Below are positions 54,560 through 62,661 of a DNA stretch of 64,000 nucleotides, one piece after another. Source of the DNA: Coleofasciculus sp937127375. Lineage in GTDB: Bacteria > Cyanobacteriota > Cyanobacteriia > Cyanobacteriales > Coleofasciculaceae. The stretch is taken from the NCBI GenBank assembly GCA_040218875.1, contig JAVJQP010000153.1, one strand, 5' to 3'. The stretch's first letter is position 1. Every line of letters begins with the position of its first letter. The notes under the pieces were generated by a model. It did no database searches. It saw nothing but the letters and a program-made list of their open reading frames with translations, and was not told the origin of the DNA. A program made the position numbers and the translations under genes.

Positions 54560-54898
54560 AAATAAGTCCCGTGTTATCCTTTGTAGGAAGGGCAGGACAT
54601 AAGCTGGGTACTGTTTCCAGTACTTGGCATGATCAAAGGCGATCGCACTCCACAACTGTTGTAGCTGGTCTTTGGTGGAACATTGCTGTAGATGAAAGGC
54701 GATCGCATTCTTCCATTGTTCCATTTGACGGTAGCTGATAAATTGTCCACCTCGGTCTTTACGATGGACAAAAATAACATAACACCAGCATTGGACGTTA
54801 ACAATCATGGATTTAGGAATTCTCAGAAATTTAGCGATTTGGCGCTTGGTGATGCGGAATTTTTTAGCGGGTTGGATGCGGCGAAATAAGGCAGACAT
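54506..54898 (-). CDS. Conserved hypothetical protein overlapping the CHAT gene 3' end
   Basis: From the ATG at 54898 the product has 130 residues, basic and helical: KKFRITKRQIAKFLRIPKSM, then VHRKDRGGQFISYRQMEQW, AFHLQQCSTKDQLQQLWSAI and KYWKQYPAYVLPFLQRIT. The start resembles a helix-turn-helix (TKRQIAKFLRIP). Similar small proteins exist in cyanobacteria as far as I recall, but no function is known. Its last 54 bp are antisense to the end of the CHAT gene, so the genes are convergent and overlapping, and its C-terminus may have changed recently. The upstream sequence is a GGGTTT repeat, so frames reaching back to 54982 are unlikely to be coding. Confidence 0.55.
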   Translation of the reverse strand: MSALFRRIQPAKKFRITKRQIAKFLRIPKSMIVNVQCWCYVIFVHRKDRGGQFISYRQMEQWKNAIAFHLQQCSTKDQLQQLWSAIAFDHAKYWKQYPAYVLPFLQRITRDLFLPRIPHHGERCPIIRMG

Positions 54899-55034
54899 GA
54901 GATTTTCAGTGTATCTGTGTAGAGACGGGTTCAGGGAATAACGTTTGTAGCAGCGATAACGCTTCATCAAACCCGCCCTCACATCGATAGGGTGAAGGCA
55001 GGTTTGTTATCTCTAACGCCCTTAAATCGGTGGT

Positions 55035-55235
55035 CTAGTGCGAGTTCGGCTGGTACTCTGGTGGTAAACCCGGATTAAACATCACCACAAATTGGGCATT
55101 TGGCATCAGACGGCGAAGAATGCGAAGATGCCCATCAGCATCGGAACGGTTGCGGTATTGTGCTACGGTAATTCGTTGCATATTGGGTAGCAGGCGAACC
55201 AGCACCCAAGGATAAAGGCGTTCTTTGTAAGGCAT
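55035..55235 (-). CDS. Small conserved protein, 66 aa
   Basis: From the ATG at 55235 (GGAG about 11 nt upstream) a 66-residue basic protein: YKERLYPWVLVRLLPNMQRI, then TVAQYRNRSDADGHLRILRR and NAQFVVMFNPG. The pattern of a beta strand, a helix with DADGHLRILRR and a terminal strand suggests a small alpha/beta domain, perhaps resembling SPOR-like repeats, but this is not certain. It is followed by the small gene at 54506-54898 on the same strand. No function assigned. Confidence 0.65.
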   Translation of the reverse strand: MPYKERLYPWVLVRLLPNMQRITVAQYRNRSDADGHLRILRRLMPNAQFVVMFNPGLPPEYQPNSH

Positions 55236-55389
55236 AATTGACTTGTCTCCATGTGTCATTGGAGCCAGAGCCAGCGTCGTCCCGTGGAAAGTTCGTGCGC
55301 TGGCTCATGACTTGACCCTATATTACAAATATATTTAGGGCTTTGTCTACTTAGATAAATAGATTTAAAGTTAAGGGAACTAGGAGGCA

Positions 55390-55611
55390 ATGAGTTCAGG
55401 GAGTAAGTTAACGAAGCTAAGGAAACGGTTGGGACTAACTCAGAAACAAGTCGCTGATGCGATAGGCGTCACCGATCAGACAGTCAGTAACTGGGAAGCT
55501 GGCAGATTTGAACCTCGACTCACAATTAGTCAGACACAGGCTTTATGTCGCGTCTTGCAATGTCCTTTAGATGAACTTCCGAGTTTTCAGGATGCACAGG
55601 AGTCAGACTGA
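55390..55611 (+). CDS. XRE-family helix-turn-helix regulator
   Basis: A 73-residue protein made almost only of an XRE (Cro/CI-type) DNA-binding domain: LTKLRKRLGLTQKQVADAIG and VTDQTVSNWEAGRFEPRLTI are textbook helices 2-4. The short tail (CPLDELPSFQD) matches the usual dimer-contact segment. AGGAGG precedes the ATG closely. No toxin partner is immediately adjacent: the next gene encodes DUF427, so this is a free-standing regulator with unknown targets, perhaps autoregulated. Confidence 0.9.
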   Translation: MSSGSKLTKLRKRLGLTQKQVADAIGVTDQTVSNWEAGRFEPRLTISQTQALCRVLQCPLDELPSFQDAQESD

Positions 55612-55727
55612 AACGTGAGTGGCTGATTGGCACTACCAAAACTGGCGAAAATTTTTGGCTGAGTCCCCCACTCCCCTGCACCTTTACCTCATAATGAGAA
55701 TTGGAGAGTTTATGAAGAAACGTAACA

Positions 55728-56012
55728 ATGCCTAAAGCTATCTGGAACGATACGGTTCTCGCCGAGAGCAACAACTGTCAAATTGTCGAAGGAAACTATT
55801 ACTTCCCTCCAGACTCAATCAACCAGGAGTATTTTAAGGAAAGCAGTACCCATACAAGCTGTCCCTGGAAGGGTCAAGCCAATTACTACACCATCGAAGT
55901 TGATGGGCAGCAGAATAAAGATGCAGCATGGTTCTATCCTCAAGCAAAAGAGAAGGCGAAAAATTTTGAGGGCTATGTTGCCTTTTGGAGAGGAGTAAAA
56001 GTTGAAGCCTAG
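55728..56012 (+). CDS. DUF427 family protein
   Basis: A 94-residue DUF427 protein: MPKAIWNDTVLAESNNCQIV with GNYYFPPDSI, then STHTSCPWKGQANYYTIEVD and DAAWFYPQAKEKAKNFEGYV and FWRGVKVE cover the full domain. The family is widespread, compact and beta-rich, without an established enzymatic function. It lies 116 bp after the XRE gene on the same strand. ATG at 55728 matches the normal family start. Confidence 0.92.
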   Translation: MPKAIWNDTVLAESNNCQIVEGNYYFPPDSINQEYFKESSTHTSCPWKGQANYYTIEVDGQQNKDAAWFYPQAKEKAKNFEGYVAFWRGVKVEA

Positions 56013-56028
56013 CTAAGGCTTTCAGTAC

Positions 56029-56050
56029 CGTAGGGTGGGCAATGCCCACC
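56029..56050. repeat. Palindrome GTAGGGTGGGCAATGCCCACC
   Basis: Located just after the DUF427 stop; differs by one base from the copy at 33285-33305. It is probably a dispersed repeat that also acts as a 3' hairpin. Confidence 0.75.
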
Positions 56051-56198
56051 AACCTTACGTCAGAACCATGTTCTAATCGCAACAACTCAACTGACAACAA
56101 AATTTTTTTCGGGGATTTCGGAATATTGACCGTATTATAGACACCTTGCGCCCCTACACTTGGATGTATCACATTAGCTTGGAAACTGCAATATAATC

Positions 56199-56534
56199 AT
56201 GCAAAACGTGATTTTGAATTGGTCAATCTCCCTGGTTTTGTTAACATTGACAGTCGCTTGCACAAGTAATCAGTATGTTCCCTATCGCCCAGTTATTCGC
56301 TCACAAGAGGAATTAGTCATTTCCGATTCTGCTGCTAACTCAGAACACCAGGAAAATATTAAGCGAGTCTTTGATGTTTATAGCGTTCCTTATCGCGAAG
56401 AAAATGGAAAAATCCTGATCTCGGCTGATGTTTGGCAAGATCGGGAACTGATGTGGAACTATACGACTAAGGCTAACGACCCAGATTGGCTACGTCAACA
56501 AGAAGAAGAGGGTTGGCTTAAGTCCACGCCCTGA
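56199..56534 (+). CDS. Small putative lipoprotein
   Basis: A 111-residue protein whose N-terminus is a lipoprotein signal: a basic-poor but hydrophobic segment (WSISLVLLTLTVAC) ending in the lipobox TVAC, with Cys at about residue 21. The mature part is acidic and hydrophilic (VFDVYSVPYREENGKILISA, DVWQDRELMWNYTTKA). No family is recognised; the VPYREENGKILI segment recalls a small alpha/beta domain. The end overlaps the convergent aldo-keto reductase gene by 17 bp. Confidence 0.7.
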   Translation: MQNVILNWSISLVLLTLTVACTSNQYVPYRPVIRSQEELVISDSAANSEHQENIKRVFDVYSVPYREENGKILISADVWQDRELMWNYTTKANDPDWLRQQEEEGWLKSTP

Positions 56535-57519
56535 AAAATGTATTCTTTTGCCAACTCGCCGCCGTGCGCTGTTCAATTGCTGCTAATTCCATCTCATCCA
56601 AGGGCTGAAAACGGCTGGCTACCTCCACATTTGACTCTAACTGTGGCACATCTTCCGCCGCAATCACCGCACAGTGAACCCCCGATTGAGAAAGGGTATA
56701 TCCCAGCGCCTGGTGCATCCCGTCTAAAGCACCGGATTTAAACAACCGCCCATAGGCTGGGACTTTCATAGCAATCACCCCCACCTTTTGCTTTTGAGCA
56801 ACGGGTAAAACGGTGGGAATAAAGGGACGGGGGTGATGTTTATCCGCCGCATTAATACAAACCAGGGTAGTATCAAAGGGATAACGCTGCAATCCAGCCG
56901 CAATCACATCGGGTTCGTGATGTCCGGTAATCCCACAGTATTTAATCAAGTTTTGGGCTTTGGCTTCTTCTATGGCTTTAGCAGCCCCGGTTGCACTAAA
57001 AATCCTATCGAGTTCTTCGTGAAACGAGACGTGGTGCAATTGCCACAAGTCCAAATAATCCGTATTCAAACGTTTGAGCGATCGCTCTAAGTCTCGCCAC
57101 GCCCCATCGCGATCGCGGGCGGCGCTTTTACTGGCGAGAAATACCTGCTGTCGGTAGTTTGGTAATATTTTACCCAGATAATCTTCACTCGGTCCATAAC
57201 TCGCCGCCGTATCAAAGTAACGAATCCCTAATTCTAACGCCCGTTGAATAATCGCCAACGCATCCGCTTCCTGGTTCGGTTTGGATAAGGGTGTTTTCCC
57301 TGCCCCTCCTAAGCCTAAAATAGGCACAGAAACCCCTGTATCTCCTAACATCCGTTCCGGCATTGTGGTGGTTCCAGAGACTGACATGGCGAGGGTTTCC
57401 GCTGATTCCTGTTGAGAAGCTGAGGGTTGATGTTGTTTCCACGCCGCACTTCCCACAATTCCACCTGCTACCGCCATACCTGTGAGTAGAAACTTACGTC
57501 GGTTTGTTTTTTCGGACAT
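56518..57519 (-). CDS. Aldo/keto reductase with Tat signal
   Basis: A 333-residue protein. The N-terminus has a twin-arginine signal (NRRKFLLTGMAVAGGIVGSA), so the folded, cofactor-loaded enzyme would be exported to the periplasm or thylakoid lumen. The aldo/keto reductase barrel follows: LGDTGVSVPILGLGGAGKTP, the catalytic Asp/Tyr region FDTAASYGPSEDYLG and the Lys in VFLASKSAARD, then DYLDLWQLHHV. The expected cofactor is NADPH, which is unusual outside the cytoplasm. Substrate unknown. Convergent with the lipoprotein gene. Confidence 0.9.
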   Translation of the reverse strand: MSEKTNRRKFLLTGMAVAGGIVGSAAWKQHQPSASQQESAETLAMSVSGTTTMPERMLGDTGVSVPILGLGGAGKTPLSKPNQEADALAIIQRALELGIRYFDTAASYGPSEDYLGKILPNYRQQVFLASKSAARDRDGAWRDLERSLKRLNTDYLDLWQLHHVSFHEELDRIFSATGAAKAIEEAKAQNLIKYCGITGHHEPDVIAAGLQRYPFDTTLVCINAADKHHPRPFIPTVLPVAQKQKVGVIAMKVPAYGRLFKSGALDGMHQALGYTLSQSGVHCAVIAAEDVPQLESNVEVASRFQPLDEMELAAIEQRTAASWQKNTFFRAWT

Positions 57520-57597
57520 GCGCTACACCTCCAGCTTTTCTTCCCATTGTGCTGACTTTGCTTAACTTTGCAATAACTAAGGGGAGGGAACAGGGAA

Positions 57598-57668
57598 CAG
57601 ATTGAGTCGGGGCGGGTTTAGTTACATCTAGGTGCTTTCGTAAACGATAGTAGTAAAACCCGCCCCTA
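57598..57668. repeat. GGGCGGGTTT / AAACCCGCCCC inverted repeat element
   Basis: GGGGCGGGTTTAGTTACATC and GATAGTAGTAAAACCCGCCC form a long-stem hairpin with a loop of about 25 nt. It is the closest relative of the unit repeated in the array at 63684-64000. Confidence 0.8.
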
Positions 57669-57706
57669 CATACCTCACGCGCCAGGTTTCCTCGAACGAC
57701 GTGAAG

Positions 57707-57769
57707 AATCAACAATCAACAATCAACAATCAACAATCAACAATCAACAATCAACAATCAACAATCAAC
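57707..57769. repeat. Heptanucleotide array, nine copies of AATCAAC, includes a stop codon
   Basis: Exactly nine AATCAAC units (63 bp). The stop codon of the minus-strand cyclase-like gene (57758-57760) lies within the second unit from its own side, so the last codons (Val-Asp-Cys-stop) are repeat-encoded. Confidence 0.95.
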
Positions 57770-60076
57770 ACTTAATGTCCACACCCCATCCCAATCGGGA
57801 GGCGGTGGCGAGTCTAGCCAATACAAACAGCGCTGGATATGTAATCTCGCCGCCTTATCAGCGCCATCCATCTCCAAAACCTGGGAAAATTCACCAATTG
57901 CCAGGGCAAATTGGTGGTTGAGGTAATAGCGACGCCCTTTTTCATAATGGTCAATAATTTGTTCTTGCTGACTCGAAAGGGATTGGGAACGAAGTCCCAT
58001 AAGTTCATATATGGCAAGGGATTGGGGTTTACTCTTCACCGGGAGGCGATCCAGTTCCCGCACCCAGACGCGATCGCGACAATGTTTATAAATTGTTTCG
58101 CTAATAATAATGTCGCAGCCATAATCGCGACTGACTTGTTCGAGTAAGGAAGTAAAGTTGACAATATCCCCAGATAATGGGGGTTGAGAACCATTTTGGT
58201 TCAGATGGATTCTCCCTGCATGAATACCAATCCCCAGGCGCGGCATTGGCTGATGGGGTGTCAAATGATTACGATTAAACTCGGCTAACTGTTGGCGCAT
58301 GTCTATCGCTGCTTGTACCGCATACCACGCGCGATCGCTTACGGCTAAGGAGGTATCAAAGACAGCAATTAATGCATCACCAATATATTGATTTAAAGTG
58401 CCTTGATACTTCAAGACAGTCTCCACCATCAGTTCACAATAGTGATTGAGCATGGAAACAACGGTTTCTGCTTCCATATCGTCCATCAAGCTGGTATAGC
58501 CTTGAATATCGGCACATAAAATCGCCACATTGGGGTGGGCAAATAACTGGATATCATATTTTCTCAAAAATTCCTGGGTAAGTTCCTGGCTGACTTGGTG
58601 ATAGGTGGGGAGTTGAGTGGAACTCGTGGAATTAATTTCTTTGAGAACGACGACGAGTCCATAAAAATGATGAGATCCGTTGTTCTCGGCGATCGACCGA
58701 ATCGATAAATCAATCGGTTGTTCCTGATCACGAGCAATAACCGTATGAGGGGCGTGATAGTCCTGATGTTCCGTTAAAGCCCCTTGGACTAAATGAGCAA
58801 AATCACTCTCTTTTACCTGAATAAAATCACCAATCCAACTCCCTTCCACCCCATCTACCTCATCGCTTTTGAGAAGCTGATGCGCTTTTTCGTTGACTGT
58901 AATAATTCGCCCCTTTACATCGGTATAAATCACGCCATTATCTAGCGTCTTTAAAATAAGCCGTTGAATCTGTTCCTGTTGTCTAAGCGATGCGAATTGG
59001 CGAGAATTTTGTAATGCAATCCCCACTTGCAGCGCAAAGGCTGCCATTAATTGTTGATCGGCTTGACTAAAACTTGCCTTAAATATATCCGGTGGAATGG
59101 GCCAACTATCGGGATCATAAGCGGAAAAATATCCCCGTTTCTTTTTATTAATTAATTCCAGGACACCTAAGACTTCGTTATCCGGCGTCAAAATAGGCAT
59201 ATAGAGTAAACTACAGGTACGATACCCGGTATGGCAATCCCTTTTTTTGATCCGATCAACACCAGGGTGGATATAGAGGTCAAAGGGAATATTTAAGGCT
59301 TTTCCCGACTCAGCTACTTTACCAACAAAGCCAACCCCAATCCCGTGGCGCTTCTCGTAAGGAGAACCTTCCTCTGTTTCTACCCTTGTCCACAGTTCCT
59401 GACGTTCCTGATCGATTAGCCATAAGCGACTGCGATCGGCATTCATTAATTCATTGGCTTCTTGAATAATAAGCTGACGGATCGCATCAAAGTTTAGTCC
59501 GCCTTGGCTAATTGTATGAATGGCTTTAATAAAGCCAATAAAAACCTCTTGTTTTTTAATTTCTGCATAAAGCGCCTGACATCGCTCAACTGTTGAACGA
59601 ATCCACGCACTTGCCTGATAAAATCGCTTTTCATCGTCTTGAGTAAATCCATGATTGTCAATCGTCTTTTCTATAGGCTGATCGGGGCTAGCCTCTGGTT
59701 TTAATTTGTTGATTAATTGAACGAATGCAACGATGTTTTTTTGTTTATTAGCTAAAGGTAGAGATAATAAATTATAAACGATATAATCAAAGGATCGCGG
59801 TAGCTTTATACCGTGTTCTTCACGGTAAAACTGACATTCAAAAGGATTTTCTACAAAACTCTGCAAATTGGCAATTCCGCCAATCCCAGTAGAATTGGGA
59901 ATTCTTAACTCTTTCGGTTGGGAAGAGTTCGGCGTTAAAACGAGACACTGCTCCGGATCATATCGGTATAATAAAAAAATATTAACCCGATCAACACGGA
60001 TAATTTTCTTGAAACACTGAGCTATTTCTATTAACATTTCTGTTAATATACAACTTAAGTCCTGGTGATTTGACAT
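57758..60076 (-). CDS. GAF-GAF-PAS protein with class III cyclase-like domain, catalytic residues degenerate
   Basis: 772 residues from the ATG at 60076, which has GGAGGA at ideal spacing; an upstream ATG at 60118 is rejected. Order: N-terminal GAF-like (about 1-165), a second GAF (about 195-365), PAS (about 375-490), class III nucleotide cyclase homology domain (about 515-690) and a TPR-like tail. Metal-binding Asp residues are kept (ADIQGYT, Asp523; IGDALIAVF, Asp567). The substrate-specifying Lys is Gln563 (NQYIGD instead of DKFIGD), and the transition-state Arg is Leu644 (VNFTSLLE instead of VNLAARLE). It may be a pseudo-cyclase used for signalling by binding. cAMP production should not be assumed. 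Confidence 0.85.
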   Translation of the reverse strand: MSNHQDLSCILTEMLIEIAQCFKKIIRVDRVNIFLLYRYDPEQCLVLTPNSSQPKELRIPNSTGIGGIANLQSFVENPFECQFYREEHGIKLPRSFDYIVYNLLSLPLANKQKNIVAFVQLINKLKPEASPDQPIEKTIDNHGFTQDDEKRFYQASAWIRSTVERCQALYAEIKKQEVFIGFIKAIHTISQGGLNFDAIRQLIIQEANELMNADRSRLWLIDQERQELWTRVETEEGSPYEKRHGIGVGFVGKVAESGKALNIPFDLYIHPGVDRIKKRDCHTGYRTCSLLYMPILTPDNEVLGVLELINKKKRGYFSAYDPDSWPIPPDIFKASFSQADQQLMAAFALQVGIALQNSRQFASLRQQEQIQRLILKTLDNGVIYTDVKGRIITVNEKAHQLLKSDEVDGVEGSWIGDFIQVKESDFAHLVQGALTEHQDYHAPHTVIARDQEQPIDLSIRSIAENNGSHHFYGLVVVLKEINSTSSTQLPTYHQVSQELTQEFLRKYDIQLFAHPNVAILCADIQGYTSLMDDMEAETVVSMLNHYCELMVETVLKYQGTLNQYIGDALIAVFDTSLAVSDRAWYAVQAAIDMRQQLAEFNRNHLTPHQPMPRLGIGIHAGRIHLNQNGSQPPLSGDIVNFTSLLEQVSRDYGCDIIISETIYKHCRDRVWVRELDRLPVKSKPQSLAIYELMGLRSQSLSSQQEQIIDHYEKGRRYYLNHQFALAIGEFSQVLEMDGADKAARLHIQRCLYWLDSPPPPDWDGVWTLSVDC

Positions 60077-60255
60077 CAGTATAGATCCTCCCTTTTCTTT
60101 AACCAGGCAGTTGCCCATTTAAGCCGCTTCTCAAGGTTTATCGGGTAAGATGCTTCTGAAACAGTGCGATTTGGCGCAACTGCTCTACCTACAATCTTGA
60201 CATGCCTGTGACCTATCGACCATACTACCTGTACTGTAGCCACTTTTATACCTGA

Positions 60256-61299
60256 TTAGTCAACAATCCCCATTCGTTGAGGCGGAAAAAATCGTTTAGT
60301 CACCTTTCCCAGAATATTCTGTCGGGGAAGAAACCCCCAATCCTCACTATCATAGCTGTGGTTCCGGTTATCCCCCAAGACGAAATAAGAATTGGCGGGA
60401 ACGGTGATGGGGGTAAAGGTGTCTTGAGAACCTCCTTGACGATAGTTCTCTTCCAGAGGCTGAGACTGGATATAAACTATTCCCTTTTGAATCTCTACCC
60501 GTTCTCCGGGTAAACCAATAATTCGCTGAACAAAGGCGTCTCGAAAATGGTTGTCTTGCAAAGTTTTCGGTGGTGAAAATAGGACAACATCTTGCCGCTG
60601 GGGGGATTGAAAACGGTAGATTTGTTTATCCACAATAACCCGATCGCCGTTGTGTAACGTTGGGTTCATCTCCTTCGTGGTAATGACGTGAGTATCAGCA
60701 ATATGTGTTGTAATAAAGAACATCTGCATAGAAATTACGATAGAAAATAGAATAGAGACAAGCGCCATACATAAAATTGGCATCTGATTTCGTTCACGAC
60801 GAACTGTTGAGGCGATATAAACGTGATAAAAAACTAGAGATTTTAGGAGTATCGGCACGAGTTGAACTAGCAACGAGGTAACAAAAAAAGTAAAGAATAG
60901 AACACTCAACCACAGGCGGTTAATATATAGATGACCTGCACCAGGAACAAGGCGCGAGAGGAAGACAGCCAGCCATGGATCTTTTCGACTGGTTCTGAGT
61001 TTCTCAAAGCTTGGCGGATTAGCTTTCTTGGCACAGTCATACGCATCAAAGATTCCCCAAATACTCAACGCGAATGTGGTGATTAAGAGAATTTCCCCGA
61101 TAAAAATATTGCCGATTCGGCTTAAAATTAACCATCCACTTAACGCATATAACCCGACTTGAGTGATAATTAAACTATACCCTCTGATCATCTTTCCCGT
61201 ATAAAGCTGACCAATTCCGGGAAAAAATAGGGATAAGTTAGCCGCTAGCCAAGGTTCTTTTCCTGAACTCGGTGAGGAAGGGTGCTGCAATTGAGACAT
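60256..61299 (-). CDS. Signal peptidase I homologue lacking the Ser/Lys dyad, with duplicated membrane domain
   Basis: 347 residues. The N-terminal half has two copies of a short membrane motif, PWLAANLSLFFPGIGQLYTG (17-36) and PWLAVFLSRLVPGAGHLYIN (108-127), each followed by hydrophobic helices. The C-terminal half (about 185-347) is an S26A signal peptidase: MNPTL, then FVQRIIGLPGERVEI, FVLGDNRNHSYDSEDWGF. However, the catalytic Ser directly before MxPTL is Glu210, and the general-base Lys before RxxGLPG is Gln258. The structural motifs GDNR and SxDSxxWG are intact, so this is not a decayed gene but a probable pseudo-protease anchored in the membrane. It lies 180 bp upstream of the cyclase-like gene, same strand. 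Confidence 0.88.
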   Translation of the reverse strand: MSQLQHPSSPSSGKEPWLAANLSLFFPGIGQLYTGKMIRGYSLIITQVGLYALSGWLILSRIGNIFIGEILLITTFALSIWGIFDAYDCAKKANPPSFEKLRTSRKDPWLAVFLSRLVPGAGHLYINRLWLSVLFFTFFVTSLLVQLVPILLKSLVFYHVYIASTVRRERNQMPILCMALVSILFSIVISMQMFFITTHIADTHVITTKEMNPTLHNGDRVIVDKQIYRFQSPQRQDVVLFSPPKTLQDNHFRDAFVQRIIGLPGERVEIQKGIVYIQSQPLEENYRQGGSQDTFTPITVPANSYFVLGDNRNHSYDSEDWGFLPRQNILGKVTKRFFPPQRMGIVD

Positions 61300-61527
61300 C
61301 AGTTTTGCCTTCGATATAGGTATAGTCCAGTAGATACCCCATGTTAAGATGCTGAATTGAACAAAAGTCTAAGAGAGCGGCTTCACTATAACCAGTAACC
61401 GGGCAGAGTGACAAGTTGATTTAAATATCTTTATAAAAACTTATAAAAAAAGCCTATAGTTTAAATAAACGGTAAAGTTAAAATTGTATTTTATCCTTTG
61501 TCATTCCTAGTTATCAGAGAAATAAAA

Positions 61528-62211
61528 ATGGGATTTAAACTCGAAACCGTTATTCCTTGGGGGCGTTCGCTGGACGAATATGTCAGAATGTTTGACCTGC
61601 AACCCGATGAACTCAGATTAACCCTACTCGATTGTGCGGGGGGACCAGCTAGCTTTAATGCGGAGATGACGCGCCAAGGATATAATGTTATGTCTTGTGA
61701 TCCTATCTATCAGTTTTCGGCAACTGATATTAAAAGACGCATTCAAGAGGTATATCCAAGGGTGATTGATGGGGTGAAAGCGAATCGTGATAACTATGTG
61801 TGGCAAACAATTGGAACACCCGAAGAACTGGGAGAAATTCGCCTGTCAGCCATGGAAGAATTTATCGACGATTTATCGATGGGAATTGAACAAGGACGCT
61901 ATATTAACGCTGAGTTGCCTAGTTTACCATTTACAACCCGTCAATTTAGTTTAGCGGTTTGTTCTCACTTCCTGTTTAGCTATTCTGACTTATTGTCTCA
62001 AGGGTTTCACCTGCTTTCGATCCAGGAATTGTGTCGTGTGGCAAATGAGGTGAGAATTTTTCCTCTGGTAGATATTTCGGGAGATGTATCTCCCCACGTA
62101 TCACCTGTAATCAGGGAGTTAAATGCACAGGGATATAATCTGGAAATTAAGCAGGTTGCTTATGAATTTCAACGAGGCGGAAATCAAATGTTGCAGATAA
62201 GAAAGTTTTGA
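61528..62211 (+). CDS. SAM-dependent methyltransferase-like protein
   Basis: 227 residues from the ATG at 61528; a TTG ten codons upstream is less likely. The SAM-binding core is visible as LTLLDCAGGPASFNAEM (motif I), followed by YNVMSCDPIYQF (acidic residue after strand 2) and SLAVCSHFLFSYSDLL (strand 4 region). The middle (RIQEVYPRVIDGVKANRDNY) is a helical insertion. A family of similar cyanobacterial and proteobacterial proteins exists, substrate unknown. No neighbour points to a pathway. Confidence 0.75.
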   Translation: MGFKLETVIPWGRSLDEYVRMFDLQPDELRLTLLDCAGGPASFNAEMTRQGYNVMSCDPIYQFSATDIKRRIQEVYPRVIDGVKANRDNYVWQTIGTPEELGEIRLSAMEEFIDDLSMGIEQGRYINAELPSLPFTTRQFSLAVCSHFLFSYSDLLSQGFHLLSIQELCRVANEVRIFPLVDISGDVSPHVSPVIRELNAQGYNLEIKQVAYEFQRGGNQMLQIRKF

Positions 62212-62218
62212 GTGTGTA

Positions 62219-62256
62219 GGGGCGGGTTTCACGAAGATGTAACCAAAGCCGCCCCG
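62219..62256. repeat. GGGCGGGTTT inverted repeat element (diverged copy)
   Basis: GTAGGGGCGGGTTTCACGAA and AAAGCCGCCCCGAG form an imperfect hairpin right behind the methyltransferase stop codon. Confidence 0.65.
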
Positions 62257-62341
62257 AGTCAGGATTCCGGAGGCACTAAAGCGCTGACTACGAACGAACG
62301 AATGGTGCGATCGCATCCGGAGCGTTAACCCTGATTGAGTA

Positions 62342-62539
62342 TTAGTACCGCTTGGTTTTCTGCACCCCGTAAATAATCCCTGTGGCAATAGATAGTAAAA
62401 TTAATAGCCACAAAATACCTCCTGGAATAAAGCTGAGGATGCCTACACCTCTAAAAATATAAACCACAATCGTAACAGCGACAGAAATGGAAAAAATATA
62501 AGCATAAATTAGGGTGTCAGATGGGGGAGGTGGACTCAT
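62342..62539 (-). CDS. Small membrane protein, 65 aa
   Basis: 65 residues with a Pro-rich N-terminus (SPPPPSD) and two transmembrane helices (YAYIFSISVAVTIVVYIF and ILWLLILLSIATGIIYGV), ending in basic KTKRY. It shares length, topology and the pattern IP-(3)-(W)-I-L-SI-GI--G with the 67-aa protein at 62662-62865, so the two look like tandem duplicates. Between them lies a MITE-like repeat. Function unknown. Confidence 0.7.
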   Translation of the reverse strand: MSPPPPSDTLIYAYIFSISVAVTIVVYIFRGVGILSFIPGGILWLLILLSIATGIIYGVQKTKRY

Positions 62540-62544
62540 AATAT

Positions 62545-62658
62545 AAGTAGTTGAACAAAATTAAAGGTAACGGCGGGTATTGTCATTTGTCATTCGTGAA
62601 GGTTTCAAAAATAGTGACAGAACGTAAGAGAGTTCGGTTTATTTCCACCAACCTACTT
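62545..62658. repeat. MITE-like dispersed repeat, copy E (both ends visible)
   Basis: Begins AAGTAGTTGAACAAAATTAA, contains GGTAACGGCGGGTATTGTCA and ends TTCCACCAACCTACTT. The terminal AAGTAG-T and AACCTACTT are inverted repeats. Compared with the other copies the left AAGTAGGTGG has mutated to AAGTAGTTGA. It separates the two small membrane protein genes. Confidence 0.75.
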
Positions 62659-62661
62659 AAT

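Noticed and set aside
57758..60076. Annotating the cyclase-like protein as an active adenylate cyclase
   Set aside because: Key Lys and Arg positions appear substituted, so activity is not supported by the sequence.
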